NCBI RefSeq assembly: GCF_964340395.1
Contig: NC_135562.1
Location: 9,175,134 to 9,232,633, forward strand
From: Glandiceps talaboti
Lineage: Eukaryota; Hemichordata; Enteropneusta; Spengelidae
Direction: 5' to 3'
Length of the DNA: 57,500 bases
The notes under the pieces are model-generated. The model saw nothing but the letters and a program-made list of their open reading frames with translations, had not been told where the DNA came from and ran no database searches. A program made the translations under genes and the position numbers. Positions 33,801 to 43,283 of the stretch are shown piece after piece (position 1 is the first letter of the stretch; each line of letters starts with the position of its first letter).

Positions 33801-36257
33801 TGCCGTTCTACGTCACGACAACACGACTATGCTTGAGGATACCATAGGTAATTTATTCCCCTATATTTTCCTTCATTCAACCAGAAAATACTCGTGACCC
33901 CGTGACCCTTGTATTTAAAGGGTCGACCCATACACGTACTGACAAAACTCCTTTGGTCACACGTACTTTCCTTGGCTGAACGAAAACAAACAAACAAATG
34001 TCTTTCACATCTGATGAGACGAGACGAGACGAGACGAGACGAGACGAGATAAGATAAGTTTATTTCTGAGTGGCTAAAGTCCTTGGGCAAGATTTGAACC
34101 ACAACTGTGCCTCAGCCAACCCAGCTGTAATAATTGGGGACCTGGTAGGATGTAGGTTGCAACATGAAGGCTTTAATCCTATGCGCTTAAATAATTGTAA
34201 AGCACTTTGAGCAACGTCAATCAATAGTATTTAGAATATCAATTATTAGTTCCAGGGCGCCCTCTATAGGGCGACCTGGAACTTTTGGTTTTTTTGGTTC
34301 TTACTTTCTATCCACTTTCGGTTTACAACTCTGTATGGTTTCCCAGCATGCATTGCGGCAAACGCTAGCCGTTGGGGACCTCCTATTTCCGTCGATTTAT
34401 CATCACTTACCAATAGTATACAACTTCTATGAATGCTTGATCGCTCTCATTTTATTTGTAACTTGAATGCAAGTAGCGACGTCGGAAAGATCAACATCGC
34501 CCTAAACAAACTTCGATTTGAATATGACTGTACCGACTGCTGTAACATACAACATTTGTTCGAATTTTCGCCTTGTCGTGTTTTCTAAAACAAAGTAGGT
34601 CTGCTGCTCAGACGTGAACGGATCTCGCTACTTTAGTCGGCGACACCGGTCGTTCATGTGCAGGTACTAGGTGGGGTTACGTGTTTTCTACATACCAAAC
34701 TACCAAACCAGCTTGTTCCTCAGCAATCTTGGCCAACTCATTGCATCCTTGCACGCAATCAATGTTTACCACAATGTCATCTGTGGAGACTTCAATGACA
34801 ATCTCCTAGCACAATAAGTTCACCCAGTTGAGAAATTCATGTCCAGCTTCCAATTCAACCAAGTTGTTAAAACAGCCACCTCACTCAGGCACCTAGTAAT
34901 AGACCACATCTATGTCAAATCTGCACATTCACCTATTGGGAAATGCCCATGTCATGCAAACATATTACAGCTACCATGGTCCTGTAATATACTAGATGTC
35001 TCCCAACCCTTAGGTATGTAACCTTGTTTCACTGCCACACTATCCTACTCTCAATATATCCACTATCGGCCAATTTACACCAATCCAAACATCATCGCCT
35101 CTTCATGTCCCCAACTGTGCCCTGGAACTACGCTTTTGCTTGCAAATGCATACTAGTTGAGATTAGTATTTTCTCTATAATATTCCAAACTGGCATGTTT
35201 GCTCAGCCTGATAATCTACCACGGTGTCACATTTCACGAGATATTTTTTGTATATTTAGATGTTATTCCCCAATATGTAATTTCTTAAATACGAATGACC
35301 TAAGAGGCCCTTGTTACTATCAGTCGCTATGATTTTCCGGCTGAATGAAGAACAATATAGGAGAATAACATAGTTATACCAGCGCCAGTAAAATCAAAGA
35401 AAAATCGGGGAAAGTAATGACAATTTTCAATATTTTGACTCATATTTCGAACACAGCAGAACATTGACATAGACACGTGATGTCGTGACGTAGAAGGACC
35501 AGAGTATATATCCTATATTTTTTGTTCAACTTGGGCTGTGCATGGTATAAAAGTCATTGTCACAATAATACCAGACGGCAATTACGCGAGACTCTCCATG
35601 TATCTAGATACTAAGTAGTATTTGTCATTCTCCTGTCAAGCTTATTGATTCACGATTATGGAACAATATTCCACACAAAATTAGTAGCACTCCACTCGAG
35701 AAGGAGTGTAAAGATTTCGATTCTAGTAATTGACATTTCGTAATGTTTTTCTATTTTAACATATTTCATTTTATTAATAGTGTAAATTTTTGAGAGGCTA
35801 GACTAGATAAGATATTTAGTACAGTTGTAACTATTTTCTAGCTTCCCACTTTAAGAAATTGTCGATATGGGTGAATGAATATTCACACATATACACCAAA
35901 TTCCATTACAGGGTACAGACGGGGTCAAACAGGTTCTTCAAACTCTAAATGAAGAACTAAGTACTGCTATGGCTTTATCAGGTGGGTGAATGTAAATTTA
36001 CAATAGCTTCTTTACTATGTATAAACTGCAAAATAACCACAGTGCTATGATGGACTTTTATTCAATAAATTGAGGGCGCTGTTCATCCGTCTGACTATAT
36101 CTGTTTTCCATATTGTTTTTTTTTTTAAAGTAAAACAAAAACTTCACGCTACTTTATAATACGTCTTTCTTTCTTTTTCTATGATTTAGGATGTACTCAA
36201 ATATCTGATATTACGTCATCACTTATAGAACTGAATCTGCTTTCATCGAAACTGTAA
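27848..36257 (+). CDS. HAO: FMN-dependent 2-hydroxyacid oxidase-like protein, peroxisomal
   Basis: Seven exons: 27848-27990, 28750-28901, 32128-32417, 33009-33227, 33486-33644, 35912-35981, 36190-36257; 366 residues against 370 in human HAO1. All junctions are GT-AG and phases agree. Family members oxidise 2-hydroxyacids such as glycolate to 2-oxoacids, using FMN and O2 and releasing H2O2. Seen: [91 protein letters not shown]. The protein ends in SKL, a peroxisomal PTS1 signal. Against plant glycolate oxidase numbering, Asp157, Lys230, His254 and Arg257 are kept, but Tyr24, Trp110, Tyr129 and Arg164 align with His, Ile, Phe and Val. FMN and hydride chemistry look preserved; the substrate pocket does not. 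AATAAA follows at 36705-36710. Intron 2 (3.2 kb) and intron 5 (2.3 kb) are filled with repeats. Confidence 0.92.
29242..29302. repeat. Hairpin repeat, copy 2, in HAO intron 2
   Basis: GGATGTTCCATCCTCGATAG at the left and GGAAGAACATCC at the right. Same family as 24986-25072 (inverted) and 30824-30884 (same orientation). The flanks GCTC and GAGGGCTACAAGCTGATAGAC continue the similarity a little further. Confidence 0.8.
29430..29555 (-). pseudogene. Possible P-element/THAP-type transposase fragment
   Basis: Minus-strand frame of 41 codons beginning after TTTCACAG with [16 protein letters not shown], then [13 protein letters not shown] and a stop. The spacing W..FL.YL..W..........M.LS.ET resembles a conserved stretch of P-element-like (THAP9-type) transposases that I recall, but the match is short. 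The stop interrupts what should continue. It lies antisense in HAO intron 2. It could instead be an exon of something else or chance. Confidence 0.4.
30745..30905. repeat. Internally deleted derivative of the 24.97-25.5 kb element
   Basis: Reading rightward, 30748-30804 matches the reverse complement of 25454-25505, then 30805-30884 matches the reverse complement of 25095-24986, ending in the third hairpin copy (30824-30884). About 350 bases present between those parts at 25.1-25.45 kb are absent here. This looks like a non-autonomous copy of one mobile element. Confidence 0.75.
30940..31800 (-). pseudogene. Non-LTR retrotransposon ORF1 fragment with degenerate 2A-like motif
   Basis: Antisense in HAO intron 2. 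One frame (31800-31477) contains [15 protein letters not shown], close to the GDVELNPGP form of 2A-like peptides found near the N-terminus of some APE-type retrotransposon ORF1 proteins, then a coiled-coil start ([19 protein letters not shown]). After a shift of one base in an A run near 31476, a second frame (31457-31089) continues the coiled coil, then [14 protein letters not shown] and [17 protein letters not shown], typical of retrotransposon ORF1 RNA-binding proteins. A third frame to about 30940 has [16 protein letters not shown] and NGKLVAAEG, the usual end of the protein. Frameshifts make it non-functional. No endonuclease or RT seen nearby. Confidence 0.75.
33382..33466. repeat. Short foldback repeat GGTCCGTGACTTTTTG..GAAACTGACCGG
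   Basis: In HAO intron 4. A related copy lies at about 48405-48505 (GGTCAGTGACTTTTTGCCGG ... GAAACTGACCG). Both have complementary GGTCAGT/ACTGACC ends and C-rich middles. Preceded by a G-run at 33344-33354. Confidence 0.65.
34017..34250 (+). mobile_element. tRNA-like SINE with 5' (GAGAC)n tract
   Basis: After a GAGAC pentamer tract (34017-34050) comes TTTATTTCTGAGTGGCTAAAGTCCTTGGGCAAGATTTGAACC; GATTTGAACC resembles a Pol III box B. A body with CTGTGCCTCAGCCAACCCAG and GGGGACCTGGTAGGATG follows, then TAAAGCACTTTGAGCA and an AT-rich tail. I recall similar short repeats as common in marine invertebrates; the family name is not certain. Confidence 0.55.
34252..34287. repeat. Hairpin GTTCCAGGGCGCCCT / AGGGCGACCTGGAAC
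   Basis: Two 15- to 16-base arms separated by CTAT, with one unpaired position. It directly follows the SINE tail in HAO intron 5. Possibly the core of a small foldback element, since CCCAGCATGCATTGCGG follows nearby. Confidence 0.75.
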
Positions 36258-37980
36258 ACACCAGTAAAACCAATAGACACTGAAATCAAGGAACTCTGTG
36301 GTTGGTCAATTTGTTTCTGGATAATGGCAGCTTTTAACCGTTTGAGGGCGTGCTAACATATATAGCTTTGAATGGATAATTATATGCGTTTCAAAGATTA
36401 GCATATAATTACTATCTATTCGTTACGTAAGTGAATTCCTGTCATTGGTTGGTTGTTGTGATTCACAGGTGTTGTGTTGGGGTATATATGTGTTTAGAAG
36501 TCCTTTGTTCGTCAGTCTCGGTTGTCTCTGCACGATGGCAACAACAGCAATTTTTTCCTTTATGTAATATCTTATAAAGTTTGATGTCAACTGTAAATCC
36601 TTCACCTTCAAGTATTAATATCAGATTTTTCATGGATGCTGTATTTCAGTTTATAATTCAATTGTAATTTATTTGTAACTGCTTCTGTAAGGGGGGAATC
36701 ATGAAATAAAAGTGGTGGATGATTTCGGGGGTACATAGTGTACATCGTGGGGTGTTCGACAACCACCGCATACTACCGCATATATTCTGTCTTGTCTTTA
36801 TTTATTAGTATGATACAGTTTAGTATAGATTGCTTCGACTTCATGGGAAGATATCACGATAGCGACATTGAAAACCCCTAACTATTTTAAATAGAACCGA
36901 GTGTTAGGAGATGGGATCGAGTAAATCGCACGTCAAGGGTGGTTCCCTTACAACTTATCAACCTCCAAGTTTGCCTGTCTTAATCTTTGCAAACTCTATC
37001 TACTTGTGGCAAGTTTAGAAAGGACAGACACGAGTCTTGCAGTAATATAATACCTTAAACCATTGTGACAAAAAGGGAAATGCTTTACTTGAGTGATAAG
37101 GGTTGTAACTAGGGTCGTGTGCCACTAATTTTCACTCGACCCATGTACATGTGAAGTGTCAAGCAAGTCTATCGTGAAATTTGATAGTTTTTCATAACCC
37201 CCCCCCCCCATGTTTAATATGACCACCTAGTGAGAGCACGTCTTTTTATGGGAGCCATCCTTTGGTGATCATGAGTGTATGTCTCGTTTTGATGAAAACC
37301 ACCTTTTTTGGTGAGAGCACGTCTCCCTTTGATTGGGAGCACCCCCTCCCTTTTTTGATTGAGCAGGTCTCATTGTCCTTATCGGCGGCGTACAAATGCA
37401 TGAAGCCATAGAGGGCGAACTTCTCCCGACAATTCCGGGGGCTACTTTCTATCAGGGAAGGGAATAAATAAATAAATAAATAAAAGGGATTACAATACTA
37501 CATCATGGGGGGGGGGGCGTATTCCCCGGGTTTGCTAAGGGCAGCGTCACCACCAAATCATTACGAGGTCACGTCCTCCTGTTCAAGTTCAACATTAAAA
37601 CCCAAAATAATTAAAGATGATAAAAGAAAATTATCCACAAACTGAGATGTTCAAACAGATCAGTTTATTTCTAAAAGTCACGTGACACCCTTCAGTTAAA
37701 GGAGCCATTCGTTGCGGGCACAATCGACACTGATTCAACCGCGGTTGAATCATAGTTAAAAACTTGATATTGTTTAATCAAAAGCATGGAAATCACGACT
37801 TAAAGATTATGCAAAGTCTTGGCGTATACAATAAGTAATAGTAAAGTCAAAATGACGATAATCTTGGTGGCATGGCGCCATGGCAATGGCTACACCTGCG
37901 TACGAGGTTGGATAATTGTGGCGCCCCCAAGTAGTTGAATATTATTCAATCGCGGTTAGAAACTGTACTATTTCACCCAT
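36258..37980. other. Intergenic after HAO; local repeats only
   Basis: Contains the probable HAO polyadenylation signal (AATAAA, 36705-36710), a hairpin near 36377-36411 (TAATTATATGC and its complement), C and G runs (37198-37209 and 37506-37517), and a partial tandem repeat of GGTGAGAGCACGTCT near 37228 and 37310. No coding potential seen. Confidence 0.6.
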
Positions 37981-38222
37981 ATTTATTTATTTATTTATTT
38001 ATTTATTTATTAACCATCCAACAGGCATTGCCCAATAACAGGAGGAAAGTTCAGTGTTAATGCAGGAGGAAACCGGAGTACCCGGGGAAAACCTGCGTTG
38101 TTCGGTAGAGTCAAACTGAACGACACTTTTCTTATACTTACAGCGTGGTAAATTTAATCAAACCCAGCCGACTGGCGGGTTCGAACCTAGACTCTCTCAC
38201 AGTGTTCGAAGCTTCGCATAAA
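37981..38222 (-). mobile_element. SINE-like element with box B and AAAT tail
   Basis: On the minus strand a tRNA-like head with GGTTCGAACCC (38188-38198) is followed by a body containing the complement of GGAGGAAACCGGAGTACCCG (38065-38084), ending in (AAAT)n, the TTTA array at 37981-38011. GGAAACCGGAGTACCCGG is a motif I recall as very widespread in dispersed repeats of marine animals. Orientation is set by the tail. Confidence 0.6.
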
Positions 38223-38603
38223 TAGCTAAAACTTGGGTTGTTTTGTATGTATCTACTGCATAATTGTACTCGTATACTAGTATCCCAGTATCCCTGTACT
38301 GTGCGCCCTCATCGATCACATAGGGCTAACCTTTTGTTGACGTGTTAGGCTAGGGGCTTCGCCTAACCATAATCCATTATTATCTTTGTATTTAGTTTAG
38401 TGTTTTATTTATAGTTGTGATTATCTATTATCATTGTTCTTGTTGTTTCTGTAGTTTTTTTACTCTAGATAATGTACGTCTTACATTATTTCATGGCAAA
38501 TTAAATATACTATACTATACTATACTATACAAGTAGGATAACGATAATAGTCATAAACATAAAATAAACAGTTACATTTTCATTTCCCTTAGATATAGAC
38601 AAA

Positions 38604-38690
38604 TGACGTCATCGGTCCGGGTTTACCAGTCTGCCCTAAAGCTTGGGAAAGGGAGATTAGACCTCTCCCACAGTGGCTAATAATAATCCG
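38604..38690 (+). repeat. Dispersed repeat TGACGTCATCGGTCCGGG, copy 1
   Basis: TGACGTCATCGGTCCGGGTT, then GGAAAGGGAGATTAGACC and CTCCCACAGTGG. A second copy in the same orientation is at 40754-40832. No coding content. The region 38223-38600 holds only an (ATACT)n tract near 38506-38530. Confidence 0.7.
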
Positions 38691-39063
38691 TAGGTTTATC
38701 TTAGATAAGGCCATGCTGATATAATACACGGAGTTATCTGTTGTTTTCTATCACGAATTTTAAATGGTCACACTTGAACATCACTGTGACAACAGATTCG
38801 TTGTTTGTGGTTAGACACATACATGTAAACCAATGACCAAATCTTCTGTTTTGGTGAACACGTCTGTGGAATTTGCATTGTCGTTTTTGTGGATGATGTC
38901 CTTGATAGAAACAACATAATCACCGGTAGATCTTTGATTCAGTCTGTCTGTGTTTGTTCACGACACTCGTCGCACTTTATACAAAAAAAAATTACATGTA
39001 AATCAATAGAATGTTTGATTGTATTGACGAATGTTATCAAAAGTTACACATTTAGGTGGTCAG

Positions 39064-39069
39064 TTTATT
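39064..39069 (-). other. AATAAA overlapping the SDR1 stop codon
   Basis: TTTATT on the plus strand; the last three codons read CTG AAA TAA followed by A, so the stop codon sits inside a polyadenylation hexamer. If used, the 3' UTR would be only a few tens of bases. Use is not shown. Confidence 0.4.
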
Positions 39070-39919
39070 TCAGATGCAGGCCGCCGTCTACTGGTAGAGC
39101 TGTTCCGGTGATAAAGGAAGCTTTTGGAGAACAAAGAAAGGCGACAGCTTCGCCAATATCGCTAGGGTCACCCCACATTTTCATAGGTGTAAGTTTAATA
39201 GCTACGTCATCTGGGTCCGTTGATTTCTCCGACTGGCGTAGAGCCTCCCAGGCGTCGGTTTTCACATAACCTGGAATAACGCAGTTGACGGATATTCGTC
39301 TTTCCGCCAGTCTTAGCGACATGTACCGGACAAAGAACTCCATTGAAGCCTTCGCCTGTCCCGTGATAAAGGACCCTGGGCGAGGTGTCTGACACACGTT
39401 GCAACCTGGAGTAGAGATGGCAACGATACGGCCTTTCCCGTCTTCCATATATTCCATGCATTTTGCAACGCATTTCAGAAAACATTTCGGATAGACGTTT
39501 TGGTAGTAGTCCCACTGTGCAAAGTTGCCGTCGAGATGACCAGTGGGATACCCAGCAGCTTTCTTGGCTTGGTCGCTCTCTGGTTTGGTAGTGAAACCGA
39601 GATAAAGACCAGCATTGTGAACAAATGCGTGTAACTTGCCTCCAAAATGCTTTTCCACACATTCGAAGATGGCAGTAATCGTCGCCTCTTCCGCCACGTC
39701 GCCCTTTACAGTGTATATTTGTACACCGTAACGTGACTCCAAGTTGGCCTTACTTGCCAGAGCAGCGTCATCATTAGCGTTATAGCCCAGTATCAGGTTG
39801 AATCCATCAGCGGCAAGTTTCTGAGCAATTCCAAAGCCGATGCCCCGAGTACCACCTGTAACAACACCGTATTTCGGCTCAAGCGTACGTCCATATCCAC
39901 TTCGGTCCACTGTGGCCAT
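39065..39919 (-). CDS. Intronless short-chain dehydrogenase/reductase (FabL-like SDR), SDR1
   Basis: A single open frame of 284 codons, the usual length of a classical-fold SDR. The Rossmann motif TGGTRGIGFGIA (residues about 22-33), GDVAEE, HNAGLY and the C-terminal PVDGG are present, so it should bind NAD(P)H. The active-site Ser is in ISTPG and the Lys in TGQAK. The catalytic Tyr is missing at both usual spacings (Y-x3-K and the FabL/FabI Y-x6-K); those positions are Thr and Ser. Two related genes (43284-44910 and 51081-52727) have an intron that this one lacks and keep Tyr-x6-Lys. It may be an old retrocopy that later diverged, or an intron loss. TAA stop at 39067-39065 lies inside an AATAAA hexamer (39069-39064). 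Substrate unknown. Confidence 0.9.
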   Translation of the reverse strand: MATVDRSGYGRTLEPKYGVVTGGTRGIGFGIAQKLAADGFNLILGYNANDDAALASKANLESRYGVQIYTVKGDVAEEATITAIFECVEKHFGGKLHAFVHNAGLYLGFTTKPESDQAKKAAGYPTGHLDGNFAQWDYYQNVYPKCFLKCVAKCMEYMEDGKGRIVAISTPGCNVCQTPRPGSFITGQAKASMEFFVRYMSLRLAERRISVNCVIPGYVKTDAWEALRQSEKSTDPDDVAIKLTPMKMWGDPSDIGEAVAFLCSPKASFITGTALPVDGGLHLK

Positions 39920-40553
39920 GTTCCTACTTCATATACGCCCGGGCCCTAACAATGTACTGATACGTCGTGTCGTTACACCGGTACCCTCACCGGCCTGTCT
40001 GTAGCTTACATAAATTTATCCCATATAACGATGCACACTGCTTCAACAGTTACAAGACAAGTTTGTGCATAATTCTACGATGCGTATCAGGGGTAAACCA
40101 TTTGATTTCGGGGGGGGGGTCGAAAACAGAAAGTCATATAGGACACAAGCAAGTGGGAAACAAATTGCTGATCAAGTTAAAACAGATATATAGACAGACA
40201 AAAATTGCTTCCAGGATATGAACGTATAAAAAAGTTGTTGTGTTGCAAGTGCAGTGTCTTCAAGACTACATTAACTGTTACCTCTTATTTTTAAATAAGC
40301 TACATCCACCATTTCTCCTGTTATTCAATTTCAAAAAATAGAAATATTTATCAAATGATCAAATTTAAAGCCTATATTTCAAAAAAGAACATATACCCCT
40401 ACTAGGCAAGACAAAATTTGCTGTCTACTAACTCTTGGAACAAATTAAATTATGTTCCGTCCAAATGCTCCAGTCCCCAACCCTCCATTCCTTTCCGAAA
40501 TTAAATAGTTTACCACTAGTACTAGTACAATTGTCTAGACCTACATAGATTTG

Positions 40554-40598
<45 letters not shown>

Positions 40599-40750
40599 GT
40601 CATTTGATGCCTCAGAGCGAGTAATATTTAAATAAGCTCAGAGTTTATTACTTCTGGACCAATTTGCTTTCGTTGGACCAAGGCCATTGAGGGCTGAGCA
40701 TCGGAGTCGTATATCCCAAAGTCTCCCATAATACATCCAGGGTCTAGACT
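39920..40750. other. SDR1 upstream flank; (TTG)n array
   Basis: Presumed promoter side of SDR1, with no clear TATA box. Contains GGGGTAAACCATTTGATTTCGGGGGGGGGG near 40091-40120 (related to the TIR of the element at 47105-48907) and a TTG trinucleotide array at 40555-40597. Confidence 0.6.
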
Positions 40751-40753
40751 CTA

Positions 40754-40832
40754 GTGACGTCATCGGTCCGGGGTTATCAGCCTGCACTAATTGGAAAGGG
40801 AGAATAGACCGCGCCCACAACTGCTGATCTGT
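40754..40832 (+). repeat. Dispersed repeat TGACGTCATCGGTCCGGG, copy 2
   Basis: Second copy of the repeat at 38604-38690: TGACGTCATCGGTCCGGGGT, CAGCCTGCACTAA, GGAAAGGGAGAATAGACC. Same orientation, about 2.15 kb away, on the other side of SDR1. Confidence 0.7.
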
Positions 40833-42265
40833 CAATCTATCTATCAGTGCACGATTGAATTTCAAATAAAGAATTGCAAATAACATTGTTACGCAAGAGA
40901 CATGTAAATCAAAGTTTGCCTTTGTTCCTGTATTTCTATATAACGTAATTATAGTATCAATTGTAAGAATCAGTATGGCGTGATGTACCTGGTCCAGTAG
41001 ATGTCGAATATGTTAATTACAAAAAAAAAATCTAAATACAAAAAAACGTAGTTAAGAAATCTGTTCACATAGAATGAGCCTCTGCAATCAACCCTTTAAA
41101 CTTTTACTTTGTTCAAGAAAATTCCAACCTGTCCTCGGTTTAAAATCAAGAAGAAAAATCAGGGGTGACTGTACACTTTTCGAGGTCAACATGTTATCAA
41201 AATTTGGACGGATGGCGATGTATGAGGCTCCTTCAAATACCAAAGCAATCAGTCCAGCGAGATATAATAGGTTCACGTGTCCATAAGGTCACGTGTACTG
41301 AATATGGGTTAATCTGTTGACAAAGACTGGAGTGTGCAGTCGAAAATTTCAGGTAAAACTTATTTGGAACAAAAGTTCAATGCAATGGTTTACCAACACA
41401 GATGAATTTCCATTTGAAAATTTGGTCATTTTAGAATCCAATCTGGTCTCCTAATACTGTGTTAACTCAGCGGAAAAATAAAAGACTGTCGATTGCCTAG
41501 AAAACAAAAAAGGTGAACCCAATGAATTTTTTTTTCATTATTTCAAACGACCAAGAACAAGTTTCTCATATTACAAATATTACATAAATATTATATATTA
41601 CAGAAACTAATAAGAAACTAGACATCTCAATCATAACAAATCACACGTGTTTGATGTAGTTTTTAATGTAGCTTTTAATTGTGATGTGTAATTTGCATAA
41701 ATAATCATTTTCGATAATTAAGTATCTTTAAAATCCAAGCTTTAAATTTCAGAAAGTTTAGTACATGCATTGACGGTAACGAAGTGCAGGTGTGATTTAA
41801 ACCTTGTTGATGTACTTTATAATCTTAATGGTCATTTTGCATAATTAATTAGTTATCAATTATTAGGCAATATGTTAACGATGCAAACTTGAAATTTTAT
41901 AGATTCATATAATTAATTGATAGGGAACTTGCAAACCCGCCATGTTGAATGTTGCATCATGGGAAATGTGATAATACATTCTAATGAATCGGTACTCTAA
42001 ACAATACTGTTGCATTGTTTGCAACCACGAATGATCAATTCATAGTTACCCATTGTTTTATCAGTGGCTCCAGATTAGGTATTACGATAACCACAGATAA
42101 TGCCATAATCCTTTGCGTCTGGATTGCAAGTTCCCAATTAAGGTGTACATCATGTGCAATATATCAGCATTTCGCATTCTAACAATGTTTGTAGGACCAA
42201 AAATCTTTGGTTTTACCCTTATGTGAGGCTGTCAGTGTAAGTCAGGTTATGTTATGTTTTTGACA
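40833..42265. other. Intergenic, nothing recognised
   Basis: AT-rich single-copy-looking DNA. Open frames here are 70 codons or shorter and have no recognisable motif. Confidence 0.6.
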
Positions 42266-42269
42266 AAAC

Positions 42270-42665
42270 TGGCCATAGCAACCATAAAATGCCCTTAACA
42301 ACAGTGAAATGATGATAATGCACATTACAAAGATAACAACAGGGATGGGTAGGTAAGTGAATAAAGATTTTAAGAATGTATGCAATTATGCCCAGCAACA
42401 AGACCACGCCCATAGCAACAGCCAAATGGTGGTTTATATTGCAAACATGTAAACTTGGAATGGTAGGTTCTAAAGTGAATAAATATTCTGGAAAAGTATG
42501 CAAAGATGCCTAGCAACAAGACCACGCCCATAGCAAGTCAATTGATAGAGTTTATTGTAAAGATAACGGATTAATAATAGGCAAGCAAGTAAACATTCAA
42601 AAAATGTAAACGAATATGCCTAGCAACACGACCATGCCCACAGCATCATCCAAATACAGTTGTGA
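42270..42665. repeat. 115-bp tandem repeat with CCTAGCAACAAGACCACGCC motif, left array
   Basis: Core motif TGCCTAGCAACAAGACCACG followed by CCCATAGCAA recurs at about 42390, 42510 and 42620, with a partial unit before, so 3 to 3.5 units of about 115 bases. The same motif occurs in inverted orientation at 45085-45370, on the other side of the SDR2 pseudogene. Confidence 0.85.
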
Positions 42666-42704
42666 TTGCCGCTATTTTTTTATTCATATGTGATTGTCTA
42701 GTTC

Positions 42705-42962
42705 AGGTCGTTATGTTTTCCGTTGTTTTCCATATGGTCTTTGTGTTATTGGTTTCTTTCCATCAGATGTACAGCCATTACAGATTGGGAGAACAGTTTA
42801 ATACTGTCTTTTCAATTTGATGTTAGTTTCCGCATTCACTATTTCTCGCCAGACGTCACAATTTTCGCGATATTATTACTTCTTTCTCGAGTATGTCAAA
42901 ATAAAAGTTTAGGGTCGACAGTGAAAAACTAGGTGGGGTCGGGTAACCGGAACCAAACCCCT
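42705..42962 (-). repeat. Dispersed repeat, third copy (TTACCCGACCCCACC family)
   Basis: Read on the minus strand it matches 7458-7695: GGTTACCCGACCCCACCTAG, TTTTTCACTG, GAGAAATAGTG, CAATCTGTAATGGCTGTACA, ACCAATAACACAAAGACC and CATATGGAAAACAACGG. It ends exactly at the left edge of the SDR2/SDR3 duplicated segment (about 42965). Confidence 0.8.
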
Positions 42963-43283
42963 TTTAGGCCTTACAAACGTTTCTGTATTCATGTTTATGG
43001 TTTCTGTTGAATTTTTTTAGTTGATAAATATAATTTCACCCTAGGGTGCCAGTCTTTGAAGGGTTGAGGGTTCTGTTTATCTTGTTTCATAAGTCCTGAA
43101 AGTGGGATCTTCGAACACACACTGACTGTCTCCTGTTCCTAAATGTAGTACAACTTTCATCTAGATTATTTTTAAGTGTCCTCCAATGAAAGTACATGTA
43201 ATGTCTTCTGATGAGGCATACATGTATCTCTATGAATGACGTAACATCAGATTTAACGATTATCGCATGTGGTTTCCCTACAA

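Larger units (their letters stand above)
33770..35530. repeat. Inverted pair of related repeats in HAO intron 5
   Basis: The stretch 33770-33890 (TTCTACGTCACGACAACACG near 33816; CTTCATTCAACCAGAAAAT near 33870) recurs as reverse complement at 35330-35530 (CGTGATGTCGTGACGTAGAA near 35476; ATTTTCCGGCTGAATGAAG near 35331). Spacing of the blocks differs by about 100 bases between arms. Either one foldback element of about 1.76 kb or two copies in opposite orientation. No transposase between them. Confidence 0.6.

Noticed and set aside
34085-34110. tRNA gene suggested by the box B-like GATTTGAACC
   Set aside because: No cloverleaf partner arms or box A at the right spacing; it fits a tRNA-derived SINE better. 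The same applies to GGTTCGAACCC at 38188.
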